64,000 nt of DNA from Acanthococcus lagerstroemiae. Taxonomy: Eukaryota > Arthropoda > Insecta > Hemiptera > Eriococcidae. The first letter of the stretch is position 1. Each line of letters begins with the position of its first letter. The notes below the pieces were generated by a model. The model was given only the letters and a program-made list of their open reading frames with translations, was not told the DNA's origin and did not search any database. Below are positions 44,901-56,640 of this stretch, one piece after another. The translations under genes were made by a program, and so were the position numbers. The DNA is taken from assembly GCA_031841125.1 (NCBI GenBank), contig CM063108.1, positions 52,970,122 through 53,034,121 on the forward strand, read 5' to 3'.

Positions 44901-45300
44901 TATTGATAGAAAGGTTTCTGACAACAGCTTTTGACTTCTCTCAGTACCTACTTCTTTTCATCATATAACAGCAAAATATTGCAAAATTTCATGAACTTCA
45001 GCTTTTTTGATGATAAATCTTTATAGTGATGATAGATTATGGAGGTTCCTCGAAAGTCCAATGGAATTCTTTTTCTAATGTTTCTTTGAGCCTCTCACAG
45101 GCATTTTCCATTTGAGTCCGATATATTGTTGCTCATAAAACACCGCTTCCGATAGATCGTTATCACTGTTTCGGATCCATTCAACAAATCTTTGCTTCCT
45201 TTACTCGCAATGTCGCAATTAAATACACGTTTTTGTATCCTGAATCAGTTAGGGGCACTTAATGTAAAATGACACAAAAATTTTTGTTTCACTGTAGCTC
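41936..45300. other. Intergenic or intronic region, no recognised gene
   Basis: No recognisable protein. The sequence CAGGGGTGGCGAAC at about 42066 resembles a hAT terminus without a visible partner. A unit starting TCTTCCATGATTCACC is tandemly duplicated at about 43128-43230 and 43233-43375. The segment 43437-43588 ends in CCG before GTAAGA and could be a non-coding first exon. Otherwise AT-rich and unremarkable. Confidence 0.45.
43128..43375. repeat. Tandem duplication of about 110-140 bases
   Basis: Both copies begin with CTTCCATGATTCACC, continue with CCGTTTTCATGTTT, AACATTG, GAAGATTT and CTCGCGTGTAATT, and end ACTTTTTC. The second is longer by an insertion of about 30 bases near TTTAGTGTTTTC. 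The repeat is local. Confidence 0.7.
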
Positions 45301-45844
45301 GTTTAATTGTGATCCGTTTGCTTCAGGCCCGTAGCGTGACTACTTTTTTTTTTGAGGGGGGGGGGCAAGCTCGGGGCAAAGGGGTAAAAGTAATTTCTTG
45401 CTGCAAGCTCGTACTTTTGTACCGAGGGTGTAGCTGTCGGGAATATTTGGTTATAACCATCGTCTATCAACTGCACAAAGAGAAGTCCTTCGCATAAATA
45501 TAACTTCCAAATTTTCAACACAGTAAGTGTGTAAATTAACAATTTTCTACTCTTCTTTGAATATTGACTTCTCTTGGCTCTTGCTCCCCGTTTGAAAAGT
45601 CTGTATTCAGGAAGGTAAGAACACAACAGTGGTGTAGTTTTTAATGTATATGAAATGGCAAGAACTATTCAAAAACAATAATATTACATAACTAATTATT
45701 CTAGATTTACTCTTTTAGGTACTTACTTATAAAGAATAATTCAAAATTTAAAAATGATAGATCTTGAAGCTAATAACTAAAAAGATGTGGTAGGTATAGT
45801 AACAAGCTGAAGTCTCCTCTTTTTCTGGCTGTTAAATTCAATCA

Positions 45845-47439
45845 TTAGTTGTTCGTTATGTTCAAATTTTCTGTCTTTTTCTTCTCAAAGGACAAAAGAG
45901 TTAAATTTGCAAGCCTTTGATGTATCAAGCATTGGCGTTGTGGAGTTTCAGTTCGTTTCAAACTGGAAAAGGTTGATTCACAGACCGCGGAACTGCATCC
46001 CATTACAGCAACGGATGTGAACATCTCATAGGTGTTCGTAAATGCGTTGCACAAGTTATAAAATTCAAGTAGGATACCTATATGCTTTTCAAAAATCTTG
46101 TTCGTTTCCAAGTAACTTTTCACGCAAATTGCCTCTTCTTTTGAAGGAATAATGATTTGCAGTGTTTCCAGATATTTGAAACTATGCTGTAATCAAGTTT
46201 ATGTATGTGATTCAGCTACAACGTTTCATTGTTTTGAAAACGTGATGAATTCATTTCAGTCAATATCTTATCAATTACCTTAAAGAAAATTGTCTTTAGA
46301 GTATTGCTTTGATTGTAATTGTCTTCAGAACCCACTGATTCCATTACAACAATAATCACTGAAATTTTTGTTTAAAGTTCGGGCCCGTCTAGGTGAGCCT
46401 CGTCATCTTTGGAAGAGTCAAATAAGCTATCGATCTCATTTAAAATTTCTTCAAAGACCTTATTTGTTCTTGAACCTTGTAAACAACTGATGACACTTTT
46501 AATAACTGGAATGGAAGTGGCAAGTCCTGACTTCCTGCTTGCAGTATTTTATCAGCAGGTTCTAGTAGTCGGAACAGTCTTTTAGAACTAGGCATAGCGA
46601 AAATCTGAATTTTCTCTTCTTCATTGTCTCAAGCAAGGAGTCCACAGCACTGAGCTATTTCGTCACCGCCAAAATTTTTTCCTTCTACACGTTCCAGAGC
46701 TTTTATCATGAAATCATAATTCTTGTAGATTATTTCAGAAACACCTAAGCAGGGGCGTAATTAGGGTGTGATGGGGGGAGCCTCCCCCCCAGGTGTTTTG
46801 AAACAGTAAAAGTTGGGAAATTTATAATTGTTGAACGCTAAAATTGGGAAATTGAAGTTTTTTTATAAGTCAATATTTTATATTCTTTTGGGAAAATGAG
46901 GAACTTGATAAATTCGAATTGATGCCAGTTCGTATAATGTATAGCGCGTCAAAAAAGTTGGGAATTTCATTACAAAAAGTTGGGATTTTTTCAATATCCC
47001 CCCCCCCCGAAAAATGACTTAGTTACGCTCCTGCACCTAAGTGGCCACTCTATCGCTGTTCAAGCGGTCTAATGGTTGAGTTTCCATCGTATAGCTTTTT
47101 AATTTTAAAAGTGCTAAAAACTTTATGTATCATCCTGCAGTGGTCAAAATAATGACCAATTTCAGTGATATCAGAGAGTAGCAATGTACATATGGTATAA
47201 TATCGGCCACACTTATCTTGAATCAGCGTTTGCAGGGAACCACTCATGACATTAGCGCCATCGTAACACTGGCTTAGAATATTCTGGGGAGACAGACCGA
47301 ACGTTTCCTGGGCCCTCATGTAAAAAGTGCCTTTTGGGACCTTTTGAAAACAGTAATTGCTTACCAAAAAATAATTCGAAAGGTTGCCACCTAGGCCGTT
47401 TCCCTTAAATTCACCACTGGCTATGTTAAACCAGTACAA
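45845..47439 (-). pseudogene. Decayed hAT transposase (ZMYM1/DUF4371-like)
   Basis: On the minus strand the C-terminal piece (45845-46123) has SAVCESTFSSLKRTE and HQRLANLTLLSFEKK, the hAT C-terminal dimerisation motif. The N-terminal piece (47050-47439) has LSPQNILSQCYDGANVMSG, the core motif of ZMYM1/DUF4371-type hAT-derived transposases. The part between (about 46390-46740) still shows similar frames (EEILNEIDSLFDSSKDD) but with stops and frameshifts, and is split by a MITE at 46750-47033. It is a dead copy. A terminus-like CAGGCCCGTAGCGTGAC lies at about 45326, but the other end was not found. Confidence 0.7.
46750..47033. mobile_element. hAT-family MITE with perfect 8-bp target duplication
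   Basis: The ends CAGGGGCGTAATTA and TAGTTACGCTCCTG form a terminal inverted repeat with few mismatches. The octamer CACCTAAG flanks both ends exactly (46742-46749 and 47034-47041), the target duplication length of hAT elements. G and C tracts lie just inside each end. At 284 bases it has no transposase. It inserted into the older hAT pseudogene. Confidence 0.85.
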
Positions 47440-47939
47440 AAAATAGACTGTTTGAATCCATGTCCTAGTTTTCTGAATATCGTTCTATTTTCTTTTTCTA
47501 GCCTTTGCCTGGGACTGGGTACATTATTTGAACATGAACACTTCATTCAATAATTGTCTGTCAGAGTATTTTGCAGCAACTGAATACAATAGTTTGCTTC
47601 GAAACAATAACCAAAAGATAGAGCAACACCGTATTTCCCTAGACGCCAACGATGCTGTGGCTTCGAGCGGCAAATTTTCGAGGGCGACTAATTTTTCGAA
47701 AATGTTAATATTAAATTAGAGGAGGTGGGAATCGAAAGTTACATTATCCGCCAGAAAAAATTTTCAGGAACTGAGAAAAACTGATGGGAGTGTACTGCGC
47801 GCGACCTGGTGCCGTTTTTCCTGCGAATCGTAGTCAGGCAATTCACAAAACGTGCGTGACGAATATTTCACATGTTCTGTGATGTACACAGAAACTGCAG
47901 GGGTATGAATCCTCTTCTTTATCTTCTCTACTACATAAT

Positions 47940-49060
47940 AAAAGTATAAGATTGTCTGTGTGTTTGTTCGAGGTTGGCGGGTGAACCGTAAGAGCTAGGG
48001 GGTTCGTTCTTTCTAGATGTTTTTGTATAAACCCGGAATAGGTTCTAGGCTATAAAAAATTTTGGTACCCTAATTAGGAGGGGGACTACAAAATTTTGCC
48101 TCTTGTTGGCCCCCTAATTTTTTTTTTCAACTTGAACTTTTCAGAATAATTGTTTTACGTTGAACTTCTTCACAGTGTTGAAATTTGTTGACTGTAGCTG
48201 TCTGCAGGTAAACCATAAGATCTGAGGGCAGAGGCGGATACAGGGGGAGAAGATTTGAGTCCGGACTCCCCCCCCCCCTTAAAAAAAAGTCTAAATACCT
48301 ACCAACGTAACTTTTTTATTATGTAGTATCAGTTCCAACGATGGATTTCCCAATAGGCACATTAAGCAAATGTCCAGGGTGGCAGATTTCGAGCGGCGGC
48401 AGATTTTTGTACAAAATCAGCGGGAAAAAGGAAAGAAATTCGGAAAAAGAAAAAAAGAAGAGACAAAAAGGAAAATATTGTAGAAATTGCAGAAATCAGT
48501 TTTTGACTTGTAGCTCATTAAGGATTTGGAGTGGAGGGGCGAGGGGGACATTTCATTGAATGCTTATAGCGGCTCAGCTTCTGAATCCGCAGCTGGTTAC
48601 AAAGGGCGTAAGCAAAAAATGAGGTCCGTAAGACATTAAAAAAGAAGAAGAGGTGGAGTAACCACCCGCTTATCAGTCGTATTAGCAGCCGATACCGGCA
48701 GTACGGAAGGGTAGAGGGAGGAAAACTGCAACAGTTTTCAGGCAGGAAAAGATCACGGATATGTATCACAAGGAATCGTTGGAAGGACGGAGAGAGAAAA
48801 TGGAGAAGCAGTTTGCGGTAACGGGAAGAGGAGAGGACATACTAATGCCTGCCGAGCTCCATGCGGTTAAATTTTGACATGTATCTCCCTGTGGGCCCCC
48901 TAACTTTTTTTTTCAACTGGAACATTTTGGAATTGTTTTACATTGAACTTCTTCGCACTATGTTAAATTTTTGTGGCGGTAACTGTCTCCCTTCAGAAAT
49001 TATAAAGGACTTGAAAATCTGAAATTTCCAAAACGAGCTCAAAATGCCTTCTATGTACTT
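47940..49060. repeat. Repeat-rich stretch with direct duplication
   Basis: A segment of about 110 bases, GGCCCCCTAA then a T tract and CAACTTGAACTTTTC..TTGTTTTACGTTGAACTTCTTC (in pieces), occurs at 48105-48215 and again diverged at 48888-48995. Between them is an insert beginning near CAGAGGCGGATACAGGG (48235), which resembles a hAT terminus. Upstream, TAAGATTGTCTGTGTGTTTGTTC and AACCGTAAGAGCTAGGGG resemble a dispersed insect repeat. No gene. Confidence 0.4.
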
Positions 49061-49130
49061 AATAGCGTATTAGGAAAAATATTTAGAAAAGTGGAATGGG
49101 AAACACGGGATCTCTTTTCTATTTGTACTC

Positions 49131-49297
49131 AGCCCGAGCCCTGGAATCGGCCCTTTCGAGCATGTCTTCAGAGACGTTGGGGAGGCTGTTAGGGCTGTCT
49201 GAGCCCTCTTCTCATCTTGCCGAAAAATTTGCCTAGGTCGAAATGTAGCGAGTTGCCACGTGGGCTCGAATCCGGGACCTCCGACAACCGTTGACCC
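49131..49297 (-). mobile_element. tRNA-derived SINE, head-truncated second copy
   Basis: Minus-strand sequence matching the SINE at 14151-14347 from the B-box (GGATTCGAGCCC) through the body to CAGGGCTCGGGCTGAG. The A-box half of the tRNA head is missing or too diverged. The two copies share CAGCCCTAACAGCCTCCCC, showing a common family. Confidence 0.75.
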
Positions 49298-49599
49298 CAA
49301 CTTTCGTTGGCTACAGGACTGCAGTGGGTGCTTGAGCTGAACTCTAAGGCACTTCCCTTGTAGTACTCTCTATCTGACAAAGCAGACTACTAAAGCCATA
49401 CTGAAGAGAAACCCTATCAAGCGGACATCGCATTCAACTCGCTCTCTCTGCTTTGTTCGTTTCTCTCTCGCGTCAGGCTGCTTCTTACCCCTAAGTACAC
49501 GCACATAACTATATAAGTACATAACCTAAGGTATTCTAAGGACAAGATATACTCAGTGAAACTCACCAGATTCTCAAATCGGCACAACCAACACAACTT

Positions 49600-50290
49600 A
49601 TTTAGTGATTCACTCAGTCACTCGCTTACTTATTCAGTTATTCACGCAGTTACCCAATCACTTACTCAGGGACTCGGTGATTCACTCAGTTACTCGCTTA
49701 TTTATTAAGTTATTCACTCAGTTACTCCGTCACTCACTCACTCAATCACGTACTCAGTGATTCACTCAGTTACTCACTCACTTACTCAGTAACTCAATGA
49801 TTCACTCACTTACTCAGTTAATCATACTCATTCTGTAATGTAGTTATTCATTCACTTCCTCACTCCATTACTCACTCCATAAGTCAGTGATTCACTCACT
49901 CTCTCACTCACTCGGTCGTTTGCTTACTTATTTAGTGATTCACTCAGTTACTCAATCACCTTCTCAGTGATTCACTCACTCAATAAGTAAGTGATTCACT
50001 CAGTCACTCGCTTACTTATTTAGTGATTCACTCACATACTCAGTTATTCATTCACTTCCTCACTCCGTCACTCATCCAATGAGTCAGTAATTCACTCACT
50101 CACTCAGTCATTCGCTTACTTATTTAGTGATTCACTCAGTTACTCGCTTACTTATTCAGTTATTCACACAGTTACTCAATCACTTACTCAGTGACTCAGT
50201 GATTCACAAACTCAGTCATTCATTCATTCATTCATTCTCTAATTCAGTTATTCATTCTCTTCCTCACTTTGTCTTTCACTCAATCATTCG
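49600..50290. repeat. ACTCAGT/ATTCACTCA satellite-like array
   Basis: About 690 bases composed almost entirely of variants of TTCACTCAGTTACTC, CACTTACTCAGTGA and CGCTTACTTATT, arranged in higher-order units of roughly 30-60 bases. Open frames across it are a product of the repeat (runs of HSFIHSFSNS-like residues). Only one array of this type is in the window. Confidence 0.75.
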
Positions 50291-50299
50291 TAAACGACT

Positions 50300-52090
50300 A
50301 CAGTGCACCACGGCTTTGAGCAGCCCGAAATCTGTTGTTTACCAGATTCTCTGTTTGACCTAGAGCTTGAAATTTGAAAAAGTTGAACATTTTATTAAAA
50401 TCTAAAAGTTGAAAATAAAAAAGACTTATCTTCCAATGTCACAAGCTGAATCCGATAGCAAATGTTCTATTGTTTAAATTATGGTCTTTCGGCCTTTGGT
50501 CCTGGTGAATATTCGAGCCGTACATCCGTTAGAGAGCGTCGCTGTCGAGTCGAAGAGAAAAGTAGCAAAAGGTAAATCTATACATTTCCCCCATTAATGT
50601 ACATACTTATTAAAGTTGAAATATCTCGAAAATCAAGACGTTTTTGAAGTATTTAAAGAGAAACGAATATTTCGAACAAAGAATTTTCTTTCGATTTAGA
50701 CTATTTTTATACCTAGATTCCAAAATTTTGCTACACGTGTCAAAACTTTTGGTCGCTGATAAGAGTAGTCGATACTAGCGCTGTACGGCCCGAATAGAAG
50801 GGAAATTTAGTCTGGAACAAAAGTCAAAAGTCATGTACTTTTCCCATAAGAACGAAAGGGTACTTCTGGCACGGATTCCCCTAATCCGATCGACACGGAA
50901 CTTTGTAGTTTTATTTTTGATTTGATTTTATTGGAATCAAGTTAGGAGAAGAATCAGAGGAAATTCAGAAAAAAAGATCACCAAGAGTAAACAACGACCA
51001 CCTCAATCGTGTAAAGGAAGTTGTGTGTTCCTCTCAAGCATTCCTGACATCCTTCCACCTTACCCTTCCAGAATAGGGTATGCTCATGTGCGCAAATGTG
51101 AGTGCTTGGGGGATAAGGTTCCAATCTGCATTTGCAGGGACGAAACTATTGGGGGGGGGCGAAACACCCCCAATAATTAGGCAGTCAGCAAATTTTGAAA
51201 CTGTTTATTTGAATTTTTCATTTTCTAAGAACGCTTGTTTGTTTATTATTATTTTTTTCAATTAAAAAATATTTTGATTAAAAAATCGGCGAATTTTCAA
51301 ATTTTTAGAAAATTTTGTCGGCAAATTTTTAATTAAAAGAAAATATTTGTCGGCAGATTTTCCTTCTCCACTCCCCAAACTGAAAGTCAAGTTTCGCCTC
51401 TGTATATCGCAAACAAATACTCCCTCTGTCCCATAATATGGTGCACATTTCGGAAAAATCGAGGAAATAAGGCTGCATCAGGTAGCAAGAAAAAGGCAGT
51501 GGGGTCATTACTATCTACCATACAAAATACACCAACAACCAAGAATGAAGTATCAGGGGTCAGAAACGGCGTGTGGGGAGGGGTTCCAGAAATTGTATTT
51601 TGGAGGAAAATGAAAGGGACCACCCGCTGGGCTGAAACAAAAGTAAGGGTTTGAAAGCTATGGTGTGTTGTGTGCTGAGTGAGGACCGAAGAATCACGTA
51701 GAAGACGCGAAAAAAATTGCCGCGTTCAAATTTCAGAGAACTTGTACGTAGAGTACAAATTTCGAGTATTTCGTTGGATTTTAACCCTTTGTACCTGCGT
51801 CCTGCATTTCCTTTTGTTTTATCTGTAATAAATACGTATACCAACACGCGTCTGTCGTGGTTCATAGCTTTACACCAGTTTTCCTGACATGTTTACCTCT
51901 TTCCGGACAATGCTTATTCAAACAACGCGAAATGTATATACCATATTTTGGGACAAGAAAAAAAATCAAATGTATACCATATTATGGGACAGAGGGAGTA
52001 ACCTATTTTTACTCGCCTATTTGTTACGAAAAAGTTGGAAAATGGACTGGAAAAATCTGGAAAAGTCGGAGAATTTTATCCTAAAAAAAA
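50300..52090. other. No gene; probable small hAT-like insert
   Basis: No recognised protein. CAGGGACGAAACTA at about 51136 and AAGTTTCGCCTCTG near 51402 could be diverged hAT-type ends of an approximately 265-base element with a G9 tract inside the left end; flanking octamers do not match well. ATTATGGGACAG with CATATT occurs in both orientations around 51430 and 51950-51990. Confidence 0.35.
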
Positions 52091-52094
52091 GTGG

Positions 52095-52735
52095 TCACCC
52101 TGTAAAAGCAACTCTCCTGGAAACATGTACCTTCACAGTACTAACTTACGGGGCTCAACCTTCGACCACAACATTAAAACAACTTGGTAAAATATACGGA
52201 ACTCAACTAGAAATGAAACGAAGTATAACAGGAACGAGACTAGGTGACAAAATGAAAAATACGGTATCTTCTTCTTCAAGCACCTTCTCCGCGACGGAGG
52301 TTGGTGATCCGGCAATGGTGACCTTTGAAACCGCGGACCAGAATAACTCGATCGATGAACACCCAAACCAGCGCCTTAAGACCTTCATCCAGGAGTTTTG
52401 TCTTCTTCCAAATGGATCGTTTTCCCAAAAATACAGTGACCAGGGAAAAAACGAGAACTAAAGATACACTGTAAACAAAACTGAAAATTAAATATTCGAG
52501 CCTTATAAAACGTAATTTAGTGGATAGGTGGGAGAGGAGACTATTCGAATGGACCCCATAAGAACAATCGTAACAGAGGCCGCCCGAGAAAAAGGTGGGA
52601 GAACGAAATACAATATGCGAGGATAATTTGGGGAAGGGATGCTATAGGGCTCGCGGTCAGCGGGCGAGGGTTGCGGAGGCTCATGCCCAAAGGTGGGTTC
52701 AGGACAACAAAAAAATAAACTTATATACGATTTTT
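52095..52735 (+). mobile_element. LINE reverse-transcriptase 3' fragment, plus strand
   Basis: The plus strand encodes LETCTFTVLTYGAQPS and KRSITGTRLGDKMKN, the LYGAETW and ERSMLGISLRDKIRN segments downstream of the reverse-transcriptase domain in RTE-type and related LINEs. After an interruption the plus strand resumes at about 52530 with the RW.R..EW.P and R.AEAHAQRWVQ end of such proteins. Stops and an inserted minus-strand fragment (about 52262-52450) show it is dead. Confidence 0.65.
52262..52450 (-). mobile_element. Nested minus-strand LINE C-terminal fragment
   Basis: The minus strand encodes RRWFGCSSIELFWSAVSKV, matching the C-terminal WTGLSSIELFRAAVSR-type end of LINE proteins, and then an EEED tail at a GAAGAAGAAGA run. 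It splits the plus-strand LINE fragment, so it inserted later. Confidence 0.6.
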
Positions 52736-52749
52736 GTTTCTGCTTACTA

Positions 52750-54360
52750 ATCCTAATAAAAAGCTATTATTATTTATTGCGGGTGCTTGCTACCAAAATT
52801 TACAATCTTCTGAGGCAGCATCTTGTGATTTCTGATTCTTTCCGAAATTGAAAGAAGCATTTCGAGGGAAGCATTTTCCGTTTGATTCCGCAGTTCTTCA
52901 AACCATCGATGTTTTCTTAGCGAAAATACCGGAAAGTGAATTCCAAAAAATGTTCGAAAACTGGATTGAATATTGGTTTAACGTTTAACATCGGAAGGAC
53001 GTTATTTTGAAAAAAAATATAAAAAAGAACGTTACTGTACTGATTAAAGAATAAAAGGGATTAATTCTTATAATCTTTCTCTCCAGTTGATAGGTTAAAA
53101 TTCATGAACTCTTTTTCCCGTGTGGTTCTTGTATTGAAAGATAAATGCTAGCGCCTTAAAATTTGGTATAGTAATACCTCCACTAGTTGGTTGTTTGATG
53201 AGTTGCGTTCTCTTCATAACAGGCGCTCAAGAAATGTCGACTGCCTCGTGTCTCGATGGTTTCTTCCCCGAAGGCTGAGAATTTCTGATAAAACTTGACG
53301 CAAGAAAATTCACTTCCAACGTCTAACATTATATTTGCCGCTGACATATCGTGCAAAAAGGAGCTTCCATGAATTTTAATGAAACAGTATCCAGGTATAA
53401 CGTACTTCGTTTTCCCGAAACATTCAAACACCATCGTCGTAAAATGGAACATTGTTGAAAAGTTATAACGAGGCAACAGCCAACGACCAACATACTCGGA
53501 AAATACATATTCAAGATTCGTTTACCGAACTATAAAACAATTTTCTAACTAACCCTGTCCTTTAAATATATTGCTAACAGACGAACCTGCAAAGGACAGC
53601 GACCTCGACTATATTTGTTACGTTTTTCCATTGTTTCCGGACTAAGGCGGCGCGCAAGGACATTCGTGATTCCACGCATCAGAAAAATTCTACGCCTAGA
53701 CTTACGTATACACACAAATATATAAAGCATCCAGAATAAGAAAAAGCGGGAGGAAAAAAAGCCATGCCAGTTTACATAAACTAGGAAGCCGTGAAAAATT
53801 AATTCAATTACACCGAGAATGTTTATATTTCGCATTTACGATAATGTATGAAAACTAGGAGGGAGGGGGAGGGGTAGTTTCAAGCGTTGAAAGAAAAATC
53901 AACCAGAAACAATACCAAGTGGTTTTTAATCCAACCATGCCGCCGAGATGGGATGATGAGTTGTATAGTCGGTCCCACGTCTATAAAATAAATTATTGTT
54001 CGTGCATACCAACTTTTTTCGCACTTTGTTGAGTATAAAATATTTGTAAATAATACGTGTACGTGTTGTAAAACAAGTCGTTTATCTCTATGAAATATTT
54101 CGATTGTAGAACTGGAAACTCTGGAATCATTGGATGAGTTTTTCGTCGTAAAGTTATGATAAGTGCAAACATAAAAATTCTATCGCAGCTAACGCGCGTT
54201 TCAAAAGCTGATTTTCAAGATTGAAACGATACATTATTAATTCATCGTTTTTTTAAATAATTAATTAATTGATTATTTTTGATTACTCGATTACTGGTAA
54301 TTGTCTGCGCGTTGATTGTATTTGATTAGTCGGTTGCTTCTAGTTAATCTAATGTTTCTC
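52750..54360. other. No recognised gene
   Basis: Minus-strand open frames at 53183-53514 and 53545-53835 have no recognised domain and no clear splice context. The first is somewhat less AT-biased than its surroundings and could be a decayed element. The rest is AT-rich. Confidence 0.4.
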
Positions 54361-54368
54361 ATTCATCA

Positions 54369-55085
54369 AGGATTACTTTTTTTTTTTTTTTTTAAATATA
54401 TATAATAATAATAAGGAGAGGGAAGGTTTGGTGTAGCTTCGTTGCTTAAACACCGTCATCCCTCTCCCCTTACATAGCTTAGGGAATAAACAATAACTAT
54501 GTTTGTACAATTATCACAAATTGTATGGCTATAGTATTCTAAAGACTATGACAAGTAGTATAGCTGTAGTTGCCTCTACTGAATTATTTGTCAGTTCTTT
54601 TTCCTTTTTTTTTTTTTTTGAATTACTACTGAGGATAATTTTTCTTTTTTAAGGTTATCAGTCTTATGACCGGTTTGATGCAGCTCTCCATTTCTCCGTA
54701 TCTCATGCGAGTTCTTTCATTTCGTAATAACACATTTGACATCCTTGATTATCTGTTGAACATACTGGAAATCTTTGCCGACCTACCTAATTCTTTCCTT
54801 CCACTCTTCCTTCTAGCAGCAGTGATATTATTCCTGGGTGTCTCAAGTTGTGCCCTATTAATCTCTCCTTCTCTTCAAACAATTCCAAATATCCATTTTA
54901 CCTCCTACTCTGTTAAGTACTTCCTCATTTCTTACCTTATCCGTCTATTTAATGCTAAGTATCCGCTTATAGCACCACATCTCAAAATCCTCGATCCTTC
55001 TCTTCTTTGGTTTTCCTATGGTCCAAGTTTTATATCCATACAAGGCTACACTCCAAACATAAATTTTCAATAATAATTTTTTGGT
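54369..55085 (-). mobile_element. LINE 3' fragment with poly(A), minus strand
   Basis: On the minus strand from about 55085 downward the frame reads KIYVWSVALYGYKTW, IEDFEMWCYKRILS and NEEVLNRVGGKMD, the post-RT region of LINE proteins (LYGSETW, FEMWCYRRMLKISW, NEEVL). Stop codons interrupt it. It ends near 54660 (EKWRAASNRS) and is followed by an A17 tract on the minus strand (54603-54620). A second A tract (54369-54391) with a hairpin-forming segment TAAGGAGAGGG..CCCTCTCCCCTTA next to it suggests another short retroposon. Confidence 0.65.
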
Positions 55086-55379
55086 TTCCAGATTTATGTC
55101 AGATTCGAAAAGACTTTATTATTACCAGCACTGTACAGAGTATCACTTAGGGCGCAGGTGCAGTGACTCGTTACGGCTCGCGCTCGAATTACATTTTGTG
55201 TTGTTTTCAACTAAGAGGGGGCGGAGATGAAGGTAATATCACTTTGTAAGTAGCTAACTAGACTGTTCAAGTAATCGACATAATTACACACCAGTTACGT
55301 ACAGTAACTTTTAACAATCTGGAATAACATTTTTTATTTCAATATCGTAAAATCTTTGTCCTTAACAAAATGCACTAAT

Positions 55380-56640
55380 CTAAAAAAAAATTATTTTTCA
55401 TGGTCGATTTAGCGCCCCCTCGCCGGGCGCCCATATCGCCACCGCCTAGATACGGCCCTGCAAAGACGACAAAGTTGGCTGCTTTAAATGAGTCAAATTT
55501 CTCACTAAATGGTCGTTTTTCCCCCTTTTTGTTGCGGCTTTCAGTTCAAACCCAAAATCTAAATGATTCTAGCTCAATTTTGACAGTGGATTCGAATTCG
55601 TATCAAAGCACCAGCGCTGACGCCGAAGCTCTCCAAAATTATGTTATAGCACGGAGAAATTTTCAAAATTAAAAAAAACAACTGAATTTTGAATTAAAGA
55701 ATGTTTTTTTACTCAATATTTCAAGCAAAATTCGGATTTAAGACGAATAAATTGATAAGGCGACAGAGACGACAAAGGCAACAGAGATGACAGAGATGGC
55801 AAAGGTGACAAAGACGACGAAGACAACGAAGTTGGCTACTTTAAATGAATCAACTTTCCCACTAAATTTTCATTTTCCCCCTTTTTTGTGGCAGCCTGCA
55901 GTTCGATACCAAAATCTAAATGATTCTGGCTCAATTTTGCTCCAAAAGTTTTTGCACCCCAAAAACGTCATATTATAGCATGGCAAAATTTTCAAAATTC
56001 GAAAAAAAAATTTTGGATTGATGTTGAAGCTGAGCTTCTTGTCGTCGTCATTGAACACCAACAATCGTAGAGATGCACGCAGTAATTAAACACAAGTGTA
56101 ACTTCGAAACGTGTAATTGAATAAAACAATAAACATCGGTGGACCGCTTCCGTACTCGGGATCTAAGCTCAACGTCCTCTGACGAAATACTAACGGGGCG
56201 TCGTACTTATCGTAGAGCGCATACCGTATATCAGTAACAGTGTTACCAACTCAACAATTGAAGACTGTTTTTTACTCATGATTTCAAGCGGAATACAAAT
56301 TCGAGACGACAGAGTTGACTAAGGCGACAAAGATGGCTAAGACGACTAAGACGACGAGGACGACAAAGTTGGCTGCTTTAAATGAATTAAATTTCTCACT
56401 AAATGGTCGTTTTTTTCTTTTTATTGCGGCCTTTAGGTCGAAACCAAAATCTAAATGATTCTAGATCAATTGTGACAATGGATTATAATTCGTCTGGAAA
56501 ATTTGAGTTATAAGCATGAGCGCTGATGCCGTAGCTCTCCAAAATTTTTTGCGTCCGAAAAAGTCGTGTTATAGCGTGGAAAAATTTTTAAATTAAAAAA
56601 AAAACAACTAAATTTTGAATTGAAGACTGTTTTTTCCCTA
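55380..56640. repeat. Three diverged copies of a unit of about 300-380 bases
   Basis: Copies at about 55440-55740, 55800-56035 and 56330-56640 share GACAAAGTTGGCTGCTTTAAATGA, CACTAAATGGTCGTTTTT in parts, and CCAAAATCTAAATGATTCT, followed by AAATTTTCAAAATTAAAAAAA. Each is preceded by a short GACRACRAAG purine repeat. Between the second and third lies unrelated sequence (56036-56260). No coding content is credible. Confidence 0.7.

Noticed and set aside
49600..50290. Possible CRISPR-like array (short repeats with spacing)
   Set aside because: The repeats are degenerate simple-sequence words without constant repeats or unique spacers, and the genome is eukaryotic.
54666..55073. 135-codon plus-strand open frame
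   Set aside because: It is the antisense of a LINE C-terminal coding region (the minus strand reads LYGYKTW and FEMWCYKR), so it is not a gene.
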